Shown: in pieces, positions 1-6,631 of the stretch
How the letters are laid out: each line of letters opens with the position of its first letter
How positions within the stretch are numbered: position 1 is the stretch's first letter
Origin: an uncultured Alphaproteobacteria bacterium
Lineage (GTDB): Bacteria; Pseudomonadota; Alphaproteobacteria; Reyranellales; Reyranellaceae
Assembly: GCA_903929895.1 (NCBI GenBank)
Contig: CAIYWM010000862.1
Location: 1 to 10,689, forward strand
Direction of reading: 5' to 3'
Length of the DNA stretch: 10,689 nt
The notes under the pieces: model-generated
Databases searched by the model: none
What the model saw: the letters and a program-made list of their open reading frames with translations, nothing else
Told to the model about the DNA's origin: nothing
Position numbers and translations under genes: made by a program

Positions 1-8
1 ATCCAGAT

Positions 9-13
9 GGAGG
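9..13 (+). promoter_or_regulatory. Shine-Dalgarno site deciding the start of the cupin gene
   Basis: A perfect GGAGG lies five bases before the ATG at 19. The in-frame ATG at 7 overlaps this motif and has no room in the window for its own ribosome-binding site, so the ATG at 19 is the better start. Confidence 0.75.
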
Positions 14-18
14 CAAGA

Positions 19-522
19 ATGACCTACACCCTTGAGCAACTGAGCGCTGACATTGGCAAGGCCCTCAAGGCCGATTCCGGAATCGCGGGTAAGCAGGAAG
101 TCTGCAAGCTGGTGTCGAAGGTGCTGCTGGACGATGAATTCGTCGCCACCCACCTGACCGCCGAACAGTGCCGCCCCCGCAAGGTCCTGTACGAGGATCC
201 GGAGCTCGGTTTCTGCATCTGCGGGCATGTGTACGAGACGGCCGCGCACGGTGGACCGCACGATCACGGCTCCAGCTGGGCGATCTACGGCCTGGCAACC
301 GGCGACACGGAGATGACGGACTGGCGAATCGTCAAGAAGGGTGAGGGCGATGAGCCGACCCTGGTCGAGCCCGCGAACACCTACGTCCTGAAGCCGGGCG
401 ATAGTCACTTCTACGATGTCGGTGTCGTCCATTCGCCCAAGCGCGACGGTCTGACAAGGCTGGTGCGTATCGAGGGCGCCAATCTCGACCACATCCAGCG
501 CTCGAATATCAAGGCGGCCTGA
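19..522 (+). CDS. Cysteine dioxygenase-like small cupin protein
   Basis: A 167-residue single-domain cupin; an ATG at 7 would add four residues but lacks a ribosome-binding site. The first cupin motif is PHDHGSSWAIYG (residues 80-91), with His81 and His83 as likely metal ligands. The glutamate of classical cupins is absent. The second motif is PGDSHFYDVGVVHSP (126-140), in which His138 would be the third ligand. Three-His metal binding and the HDHGxxW pattern are typical of the cysteine dioxygenase/thiol dioxygenase group, whose members oxidise thiols such as cysteine or 3-mercaptopropionate using Fe(II) and O2. Known bacterial members are often somewhat longer, and I cannot assign a substrate. 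No signal peptide is visible, so it is probably cytosolic. The gene converges on the aldehyde dehydrogenase gene, and its upstream partner lies outside the window. Confidence 0.72.
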   Translation: MTYTLEQLSADIGKALKADSGIAGKQEVCKLVSKVLLDDEFVATHLTAEQCRPRKVLYEDPELGFCICGHVYETAAHGGPHDHGSSWAIYGLATGDTEMTDWRIVKKGEGDEPTLVEPANTYVLKPGDSHFYDVGVVHSPKRDGLTRLVRIEGANLDHIQRSNIKAA

Positions 523-548
523 GTTTGGTGGCGCCTGAAGAATAGACG

Positions 549-633
549 TTGTCCTGAGCGCAGCGAAGGACCTTGCGGAACAGCCAGAGCACTATGTGGC
601 TAACGTGAGATCTCGCTGCGCTCAGGATGACAA
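549..633. repeat. Palindromic interspersed repeat between convergent genes
   Basis: CCTGAGCGCAGCGA at 553-566 is matched exactly by its reverse complement at 613-626. Both arms carry an outer TTGT (549-552, and ACAA at 630-633), separated from the core by three extra bases on the right side only. Near the centre lies a nested hairpin, AGCCA (582-586) with TGGCT (597-601). The arms resemble the TGTCATCCTGAGCGCAGCGA-type repeats scattered between genes in many environmental bacterial genomes. Function is unknown. Lying between two convergent 3' ends, it could fold in either transcript and act as a processing or termination structure, but no T-run follows either arm. No transposase gene is nearby. 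Confidence 0.7.
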
Positions 634-657
634 TGTGGGCAGCTGCACTTCCTGCGG

Positions 658-2094
658 CTAACGCCTGATCTGCATCCCCAGATACTTCGCCAACCCCGCG
701 CCATAGGGCGGGCGCAGCATGCGCAGCGGCGCTAGGTCCCACTTGATCTGGTGGTAGATCGACTTGCGGTGGCTGAATTCGCGGAAGCCGTCATGGCCGT
801 GATAGGCGCCTATGCCGGCCGGGCCGATGCCGCCGAACGGCAACTCCTCCTGGGCGACATGCATGACGACGTCGTTGACGGTGACGCCCCCCGAGGTCGT
901 CCCATCGAGCACGCGGTCGCGCTCCGCCGCATCGCTGCCGAAATAGTAGAGGCCGAGCGGGCGGTCGTGCGCGTTGATGTAGTCGACCGCCTCCTGGACG
1001 TCGCGATAGCCCTTCACGGGCAGCAGGGGCCCGAAGATCTCCTCCTGCATGACCTTCATGTCGTCGGTCGGGTTGAGGATCAGCGTCGGCGCGATGCGGC
1101 GATGCGGCTGCTGGCGCAGGTCCTCGGCCCCCGGATTGATCTCGATGATCTCCGCGCCCTTGGCCCGCGCATCGTCGAGATACCCCATGAGGCGCGCATA
1201 GTGCCGGTCGGAGACAACCGCGGTGTAGTCGCGATTCTCGCGAATGCTCGGAAACATCTGCCCGACCGAGGTTTTCGCCGCGGCCACGAAGTCAGGCAGG
1301 CGGTCGGCCGGCGCCAGGATATAGTCCGGGGCTAGGCAGATCTGTCCCGCATTGAGCGTCTTGCCGTTCATTATGCGCGCTGCGGTCACCGACATGTCGG
1401 CCGAGCGCCCGATCACGACGGGGCTCTTTCCGCCCAGCTCCAGCGTCACCGGCACGAGGTTTTCGGCCGCCGCGCGCATCACGTGTCGGCCGATCGAGGT
1501 TGCGCCGGTGAAGACCAGGTGGTCGAAGGGCAGGGACGAGAAGGCCTGCCCGACCTCCGGGCCGCCGGTGACGACGGCGATCTCGCTCTCGTCGAAGGCG
1601 CTGGAGAACATCTGCTTCAGCAGTTCGGAGGTGGCCGGCGTCGTCTCGGACGGCTTGATCATGGCCCGATTGCCGGCGGCCAGGACGCCAGCCAGTGGCG
1701 CGAAGGTGAGATTGACCGGGAAGTTCCACGGGCTGATCACCCCGACCACGCCCTTGGGCTGGTGGCGGATCTCGGCTCGGGCGCCCAGGAAGCCCAGGAT
1801 GCGCGGCGTCGTGCGGCGCCGCTCGGTCTTCATCCAGCTCCTGAGATGGTCGCGCGCATGCTTCAGGGGGCCGATCGAACTGGCGACGTCGGCGAAGGCG
1901 GTCACGGTGGGCGAGCGCGCGCCGAAGTCGGCGGCTAGGGCCTCCTCGATGTCCCGCCGGCGGTCGACCAGGAGACCGATGCAGCGGTTGAGCCGGTCGA
2001 TGCGCAGCTCGGCGGGCGGCGCACCGTCCTTGAGCTGTGCCTCGCGCTGGCGGAGCAGGATCTCGATCAGTCTGGAGCCCGACATGTTCGTCAC
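658..2094 (-). CDS. Aldehyde dehydrogenase, coniferyl aldehyde dehydrogenase type
   Basis: A 478-residue NAD(P)+-dependent aldehyde dehydrogenase that oxidises an aldehyde to the acid. Catalytic residues are visible: Asn124 in SPWNFP, Glu219 in ELGGKSP, the nucleophile Cys253 in GQICLAPDY, and the cofactor-binding EEIFGP at 351-356. Length, the GQICLAPDY signature, the absence of an N-terminal extension and a C-terminal PPYG stretch fit the coniferyl aldehyde dehydrogenase (CalB) branch, which is close to class 3 ALDHs. These also accept other aromatic and fatty aldehydes. It starts with GTG, which overlaps the TGA of the dioxygenase gene (GTGA) and is preceded by GAGAAAGG (2106-2099) at four bases. 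An ATG three codons later lacks a site. It is the last gene of a five-gene operon, so its substrate is probably an aldehyde made by the upstream enzymes rather than coniferyl aldehyde specifically. Confidence 0.9.
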   Translation of the reverse strand: MTNMSGSRLIEILLRQREAQLKDGAPPAELRIDRLNRCIGLLVDRRRDIEEALAADFGARSPTVTAFADVASSIGPLKHARDHLRSWMKTERRRTTPRILGFLGARAEIRHQPKGVVGVISPWNFPVNLTFAPLAGVLAAGNRAMIKPSETTPATSELLKQMFSSAFDESEIAVVTGGPEVGQAFSSLPFDHLVFTGATSIGRHVMRAAAENLVPVTLELGGKSPVVIGRSADMSVTAARIMNGKTLNAGQICLAPDYILAPADRLPDFVAAAKTSVGQMFPSIRENRDYTAVVSDRHYARLMGYLDDARAKGAEIIEINPGAEDLRQQPHRRIAPTLILNPTDDMKVMQEEIFGPLLPVKGYRDVQEAVDYINAHDRPLGLYYFGSDAAERDRVLDGTTSGGVTVNDVVMHVAQEELPFGGIGPAGIGAYHGHDGFREFSHRKSIYHQIKWDLAPLRMLRPPYGAGLAKYLGMQIRR

Positions 2095-2924
2095 GACGCC
2101 TTTCTCAGGTTCGGCACATAGGGCTTGCTGGCGAAGTGTTCCTGCCCGTCGCCTCCGGCGAAGCGCAGGCCGGCCCGGCGGATCGCGTCATCGTCGACCG
2201 GTTCGAGCGGCACGTAGTAGCGGTCGTCGACCTTCGTGAAGGTGTCGTTGTCGACCCTGTTGTAGCAGATCAGCAGCGTCCACCGGCGGTTGGGCGAACG
2301 GTTGGCGTCCGAGCGGTGGATCGCGTTGCAGTGGAAGATCAGCGCGTCTCCGGCCTCCAGCTCGCAATACTCGATGGGGCACTTCTCGAGGATGTGCGGC
2401 ATGCGGCTGGGATCGACCTCGTTCTGGGTCGGTGACAGCGGCATGTGATCGATACGGCCGAGCCTGTGCGAGCCCGTGGCGATCTGCAGGCAGCCATTGT
2501 CACGGTTGGTGCGGTCGAGCCCGATCATGATCGAGAGCATGTCGGGACGCAGGCAGCCATTGTAGTACCAGTAGCCGTAATCCTGGTGCCACTCCCAGGC
2601 GCCGCCGACCTCGGGCTCCTTGGCGGTGAGCTTCGACTGGTAGTGATAGACCGGACCGCCCAGCAGCGCCGCCGACGTATCGACCATGCGGCGCACGCGG
2701 GCGGCGAGGCCGTAGACGCTGTCGCCGGCCCGGTTCCAGAGAGCAATGCGCGTCGACCTGCCCTCGCCATCGCGCCGGTCGAGGATGCTGTCGCGCACGG
2801 CAGGGTCTTCCTCCATGGCACGGGTCAGCAGCTTCACCTCGTCGGGTGCGAACAGGCCGCGCGCATAGGTGAAGCCTTTCTCCTCGAATTCGGCGGTCTG
2901 CGCCGGGTTCAGGACGGTCGGCAT
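2091..2924 (-). CDS. PhyH-family Fe(II)/2-oxoglutarate dioxygenase
   Basis: A 277-residue member of the phytanoyl-CoA dioxygenase (PhyH) family, which hydroxylates an unactivated carbon using O2 and 2-oxoglutarate. The HxD iron motif is His113-Gln-Asp115 within WEWHQDYGYWY. The distal histidine is probably His203 in IHRSDANRSPNRR, and Arg213 or Arg214 would bind the 2-oxoglutarate carboxylate. The double-stranded beta-helix core spans about residues 90-225. There is no signal peptide. The ATG has a good GAGGA four bases upstream. The gene begins 12 bases after the thiolase-like gene and overlaps the aldehyde dehydrogenase gene by four bases, so all three are probably co-translated. Bacterial PhyH proteins act on very different substrates, including acyl-CoAs, phosphonates, ectoine and secondary metabolites. 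The CoA-related neighbours favour a CoA thioester or its acid, but this is inference. Confidence 0.87.
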   Translation of the reverse strand: MPTVLNPAQTAEFEEKGFTYARGLFAPDEVKLLTRAMEEDPAVRDSILDRRDGEGRSTRIALWNRAGDSVYGLAARVRRMVDTSAALLGGPVYHYQSKLTAKEPEVGGAWEWHQDYGYWYYNGCLRPDMLSIMIGLDRTNRDNGCLQIATGSHRLGRIDHMPLSPTQNEVDPSRMPHILEKCPIEYCELEAGDALIFHCNAIHRSDANRSPNRRWTLLICYNRVDNDTFTKVDDRYYVPLEPVDDDAIRRAGLRFAGGDGQEHFASKPYVPNLRKAS

Positions 2925-2936
2925 CGCTTCCTCGCC

Positions 2937-4484
2937 TCAGACGGGGCGGAAGACGTTGCGGCCGCCCGTTTCGGAAACCGACACCTTACGCCCGAGTTGC
3001 TCGCGCGTCAGCATGTCGGCGACCAAGGCGGGATCGTCCGGGGTCATCGCGACGAAGCGGTCGCCGGTGCTGTCGAGGCGGCCCAGGATGTAACCGCGCT
3101 CGGGTGCGTCCTTGCCGTAGGTGACGCAGTAGGTCTCGATCGTGCCGGTGCCTGTGGGCTTGGTCTCGACCCTGCGCCTGGGAAGGGCATCGAGTTCGGC
3201 CTGGAATTTCTTCGGGTCTTCTCGCGTCCACGCGCCCTTCGTGGGCTCGGTCGAATAGAGGCCGGCCGAATGCTTGGTGAGGTAGTTGCCGTTGGCCGTC
3301 ACCATGCCGAACGAGCCGGGTTTGGCGCGTACCACGTTCATCATCTCGGCGATCGAGTGAGTGACGTAGTTGTTGCCGGGACCGCCGAAGAAGGGGAGGC
3401 CGCCGGTCACGCTGATCGGGCGCGGATCGTCGTCGGCAATGCCGATCTCGGTCATCGCGACTTCTACCGCCGAAGGGAAGCAGCTGTAGAGGTCGAAGGC
3501 GTCGATGTCGGAGACCTTCTTGCCAGCCATGTCGAGGGCGATGCGGGCGCAGCCGCGGATCGCCGGCGAGGCGTCGAGCTTGTCGCGCTCCGACACGACC
3601 CACGTATCGGTGCCGTCGGCGCAGCCGTGCAGGAACACCCAGCGGTCCTGCGGGATGCCCCATTCCTGGGCCTTGCCCACCGAGGTGACGAGGACGGCCG
3701 CTGCCTGGTCGATGATGGCGTTTGCGTTCATCAACCGCGGATAAGGGAAGCAGATCCAGCGATTGTCGGGAGAGATCGTTGACAGGGCTTCGGCGCTGTA
3801 GCCCTCGCGGCGCGTCGCCAGCGGGTTGTCCCTGGCGACCGCGGCGAGGCGTTCGAACAGCCGGCCCATCGCCTTCATGTGGCTGTCGACGTCGCGCTTC
3901 AGCCCGCCGCGAATGGCGTTCTCTAGCAGAGGATAGAAGTGGATCGCGGCACGCAGATCGTGGCGCGCCTCTTCTTCGCTGAAGCCGAAACGCGGGTCAC
4001 CAATGCGCGTCGGCTCGCCACCGCCGGGATCCTCGTTCCAGTCGATCTTCATGTCGGCACGGCGGGCATTCTGCGTGCTGCGCAGCAGCTCCGCGCCGCA
4101 GATCAGCGCCAGCTCGGTCTCGCCCCTGGAGATCTGTTCCGCGAACTTGTTCACCAGGTACTGGGGCATGTTGCCGCCCGAATGGGTGTAGAGCAGCTGC
4201 TTCGGATCGGCGTGCAGGCGATTGGCGACGCTCTGCGGCGGGTTGCTCGACCGGCCGTAGGGCGAGGCGAAGCGCGGACTGATGTCGCTGAAGAACTCCA
4301 TGACGGCGATCGCGTCGACCAGATGGCCGAGTGCGTGCCCGCCGATGGCCGCCTGCGTGTCTTCGAGAGCCAGGTTGGCGGCCTCGGCACAGAAGGCGAC
4401 CCGCGAACGGTCGCTCGACGGCTTGCCAACCGTATCGGTGATCTGGCCTGCGCCGACCAGGATGGGGGTACGCGGATCGATCAT
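2937..4484 (-). CDS. Thiolase-like protein (SCP2-thiolase/TLP1 type), probably without classical thiolase chemistry
   Basis: A 515-residue protein, about 100 residues longer than ordinary thiolases. The N-terminus (RTPILVGAGQIT, residues 5-16), ICGAE (128-132) and the IDAFDLYSCFPSAVE block (327-341, in place of NEAF) show the thiolase fold. The usual active-site residues are missing: the nucleophilic cysteine region reads THSGGNMPQ (100-108), the GHP loop reads GGPGNN (367-372), and the CxG loop reads TANGN (396-400). The extra C-terminal part (about 415-515) resembles the additional domain of mycobacterial thiolase-like protein type 1. Databases usually call such proteins acetyl-CoA acetyltransferases, which probably overstates the evidence. 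It may bind an acyl-CoA or have a changed activity. The ATG overlaps the upstream CoA-transferase stop (ATGA), with a GAGG ten bases before it, indicating translational coupling. Confidence 0.82.
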   Translation of the reverse strand: MIDPRTPILVGAGQITDTVGKPSSDRSRVAFCAEAANLALEDTQAAIGGHALGHLVDAIAVMEFFSDISPRFASPYGRSSNPPQSVANRLHADPKQLLYTHSGGNMPQYLVNKFAEQISRGETELALICGAELLRSTQNARRADMKIDWNEDPGGGEPTRIGDPRFGFSEEEARHDLRAAIHFYPLLENAIRGGLKRDVDSHMKAMGRLFERLAAVARDNPLATRREGYSAEALSTISPDNRWICFPYPRLMNANAIIDQAAAVLVTSVGKAQEWGIPQDRWVFLHGCADGTDTWVVSERDKLDASPAIRGCARIALDMAGKKVSDIDAFDLYSCFPSAVEVAMTEIGIADDDPRPISVTGGLPFFGGPGNNYVTHSIAEMMNVVRAKPGSFGMVTANGNYLTKHSAGLYSTEPTKGAWTREDPKKFQAELDALPRRRVETKPTGTGTIETYCVTYGKDAPERGYILGRLDSTGDRFVAMTPDDPALVADMLTREQLGRKVSVSETGGRNVFRPV

Positions 4485-5641
4485 TTTACGAGGGCCTCGA
4501 TTTCAGAGGGCGTCAGGCCGGCCTGCGCCAGGACGGTCCTGGTATCCTCGCCGAGTGCGGCGACCTTGGGGCCGCTCTGCAGCGGCGAGCCAGAGAAGCG
4601 GAAGGGCGGCGCGGGCGACTTGTAGGTGCCGCCGCCATCCTCGATGGTGCACAGCGAGCCGCGATGCTCGACCTGCGGGTCCTGAAGAGCCTCGGTCACC
4701 GTGACATAGGGCGAGCAGGGCACGCCCTGCTTCTCCAGCGCGGCCACGACGTCCTTGACGCTCATCTTCTTCGACCACTCTTCGAGTTCGTCGACCAGCA
4801 GCCCCCAGTTCATGCGGCGGTCCTTGTACTTCTCGAAGCGCGGATCGGTGAGCCAGTCGCGGCGGCCGGCCGCGGTGGCCATGTCCTGGAAGGTCTTCTC
4901 GCTCGCCGTCGCCAGCATCACGTAGCCATCGCTGGCCTCGATCGGGCCGTACATCGGCCGCGACGGCATCTCGAAGTCGAACTGCGCGCGGTTGACCTCG
5001 CCCAAGAGCATGCCGACCAGGGTCTCGAACATCGAGACGTCGACCATCTGGCCCTTGCCGGTCGCATGCCGCTGGTGGACGGCCGCGAGGATCGCGCCCA
5101 TCGCATAGGCGCCGCTGGCATAGTCGGCGACGAAGATGCCGCAATTGTCGGGGCGCTGGCGGCCCTGCTGGTAGAAGAGATGCGCCATGTCGTAGCCGGT
5201 CGAGGCATGGATGACCGGCGCGTAGGCGGGACGGCCAGCGCCCGGCCCGGTCTGGCCGTAGCCCGAGATGGCGCAGTAGATCAGCCGCGGATTGACCTTC
5301 GACAGTTCGGCATAGTCGAGGCCCAGCCGCTTCATGACGCCCGGGCGATAATTCTCGACCAGGATATCGACTGTAGCGGCCAGCTTCTTGATGGCGGCGA
5401 CCGCTTCCGGCTTCTTGAGATCGAGCACGATGGATTTCTTGCCGGCATTGAGCTGGCCGAACATGGTGCTGAAGCCGTCGCGCTGCACCGGCCGCGAGCG
5501 CATCAGGTCGCCTTCGGTCGATTCGACCTTCACCACTTCGGCGCCCATATCGGCGAGCAGGCGGCTGCAATGCGGGCCGGCGATGGTAGTCGAGAAATCG
5601 AGGATGCGCAGGCCGTCGAGCGGCCTTGTCATGTCCGTCAT
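4481..5641 (-). CDS. CaiB/BaiF (class III) CoA-transferase family protein
   Basis: A 386-residue class III CoA-transferase family member. These enzymes pass CoA between carboxylic acids, while a branch (alpha-methylacyl-CoA racemase) epimerises 2-methylacyl-CoAs. The typical N-terminal motif is LRILDFSTTIAGPHCSRLLAD (11-31), followed by GAEVVKVE (33-40), NAGKKSIVLDLK (65-76) and the LVENYRPGVMKRLGL segment (94-108). The catalytic aspartate is Asp173 in FVADYASGAYAMGAI; GKGQMVDVSMFE (195-206) follows it. The full family length is present. I cannot tell transferase from racemase by eye: a His145 lies near the racemase histidine position, but the surrounding GHD motif is not conserved. The start lies four bases after the transporter stop; a weak GGTGA (5650-5646) that contains that stop codon serves as its ribosome-binding site. 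It overlaps the next gene by four bases. Confidence 0.9.
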   Translation of the reverse strand: MTDMTRPLDGLRILDFSTTIAGPHCSRLLADMGAEVVKVESTEGDLMRSRPVQRDGFSTMFGQLNAGKKSIVLDLKKPEAVAAIKKLAATVDILVENYRPGVMKRLGLDYAELSKVNPRLIYCAISGYGQTGPGAGRPAYAPVIHASTGYDMAHLFYQQGRQRPDNCGIFVADYASGAYAMGAILAAVHQRHATGKGQMVDVSMFETLVGMLLGEVNRAQFDFEMPSRPMYGPIEASDGYVMLATASEKTFQDMATAAGRRDWLTDPRFEKYKDRRMNWGLLVDELEEWSKKMSVKDVVAALEKQGVPCSPYVTVTEALQDPQVEHRGSLCTIEDGGGTYKSPAPPFRFSGSPLQSGPKVAALGEDTRTVLAQAGLTPSEIEALVK

Positions 5642-5645
5642 GAGG

Positions 5646-6551
5646 TCACCGGGTTACGAGGATGAGGACGACCCCGCCGACCACCAGGAGGCTGCCGATC
5701 CACTCGCCGAGGGACGGCCGCTCCTTGAGGATGAGGCGGGAGGAGATGAAGGTGAAGACCAGCTCGATCTGGCCGACCGCGCGGACCAGCGCGGCATTCT
5801 CGAGCGTCATGGCGAGCGCCCAGCCGGCCGAGCCCAGCACACTGAAGATCCCGACCCAGATCGAGGAGCGCCAGTTGAACCAGACCTTGGCAAGCTGCGG
5901 CCGGTCGCGCCGCGACAGGTAGAGCGCCATCAGGATGACCTGGATGGTGTTCATGCAGGCGAGCACGGTGATGCCGCGCACCATGAAATCGCCCTCGGGG
6001 AGCAGCTTCGAGGCCTCGCGGATCGTGCCGGCGGCGATGGCGAAGATCGCGCCGGACAGGATGCCGTACATCGCCCCCTTGTGCGTGAGGTCGGCCAGTA
6101 CGCCACGCACGTCGGAGAACTTGCCGCGCACGCTCAGGATGGCGACGCCGCCCAGGCAGACCAGGATGCCGGCCCAGGCGCCGAGCTTCAGCGGCTCGCC
6201 GGCGATGAAGGTAGCGAACAGGGCGACGAAAACCGTCTCGGTCTTGGAGTAGACCGTGCCGACCGCGAAATTGCGCAGGGAGAAGGCGTGGATCATCAGC
6301 GACGTGGCCACGATCTGCGCGACGCCGGCGATTGTCACCAGAGCTAGGAAATGCAGCGAGATCGACGGCACGTGGCGGCCGGTCACGAAGACCAGGAAAG
6401 CCAGCATGCCGAGTGCCAGCGGGGCGCCGTAGAGGTAGCGCACGAAGTTGGCGCCATCGACGCTCAGGATGCCGCGAATCTTCTGCTGCATCGTCGTGCG
6501 GATGTTCTGGCACAGAGCGGCAGCGACGGTGATCGGTATCCAGAGCGGCAC
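5646..6551 (-). CDS. EamA/DMT-superfamily inner-membrane transporter
   Basis: A 301-residue, very hydrophobic protein with about ten membrane segments (roughly 4-16, 37-57, 66-86, 97-117, 122-142, 158-176, 190-212, 229-247, 255-275 and 283-300). It carries two tandem EamA repeats, each ending in the characteristic pattern of an acidic residue, a short loop and a glycine-rich helix: GEPLKLGAWAGILVCLGG (118-135) and KERPSLGEWIGSLLVVGG (276-293). The family moves metabolites such as amino acids, sugars or drugs, often outward; the substrate here is unknown. The start is GTG, with GGGAG nine bases upstream; the first helix begins immediately, so a later start is unlikely. It is the first gene of the five-gene CoA/PhyH operon, suggesting that it handles that pathway's substrate or product. 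It follows pyrD by 80 bases on the same strand. Confidence 0.9.
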   Translation of the reverse strand: MPLWIPITVAAALCQNIRTTMQQKIRGILSVDGANFVRYLYGAPLALGMLAFLVFVTGRHVPSISLHFLALVTIAGVAQIVATSLMIHAFSLRNFAVGTVYSKTETVFVALFATFIAGEPLKLGAWAGILVCLGGVAILSVRGKFSDVRGVLADLTHKGAMYGILSGAIFAIAAGTIREASKLLPEGDFMVRGITVLACMNTIQVILMALYLSRRDRPQLAKVWFNWRSSIWVGIFSVLGSAGWALAMTLENAALVRAVGQIELVFTFISSRLILKERPSLGEWIGSLLVVGGVVLILVTR

Positions 6552-6560
6552 GGCGTTTAT

Positions 6561-6575
6561 CTCCCTGGCCGGGAG
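6561..6575 (-). promoter_or_regulatory. Hairpin enclosing the ribosome-binding site of the EamA transporter
   Basis: On the minus strand CTCCC (6575-6571), a five-base loop GGCCA, and GGGAG (6565-6561) form a perfect five-pair GC-rich stem. The GGGAG arm is the only good Shine-Dalgarno sequence before the GTG start at 6551, nine bases away. If the stem forms, the ribosome-binding site is hidden. A short stem can arise by chance in high-GC DNA, so function is uncertain. Confidence 0.4.
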
Positions 6576-6631
6576 TGTATGGGCTCATCCGCCCCGCGTC
6601 TGCGGTTTAGATTTTCGCGATGCGACGAAGC

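Noticed and set aside
509..742. A 77-residue minus-strand open frame across the palindromic repeat
   Set aside because: Its sequence (VILSAARS..., LRCAQDN) is just the translated repeat arms, and it overlaps the 3' end of the aldehyde dehydrogenase gene in another frame.
2937..4484. Calling the thiolase-like gene a functional acetyl-CoA acetyltransferase
   Set aside because: The fold supports the family name, but the nucleophilic and acid-base cysteines and the GHP histidine are not where thiolases need them.
6607..6631. TCGC-ATC-GCGA hairpin after pyrD as a terminator
   Set aside because: Only four pairs, and on the pyrD strand it is followed by A residues rather than T residues, so it does not fit an intrinsic terminator.
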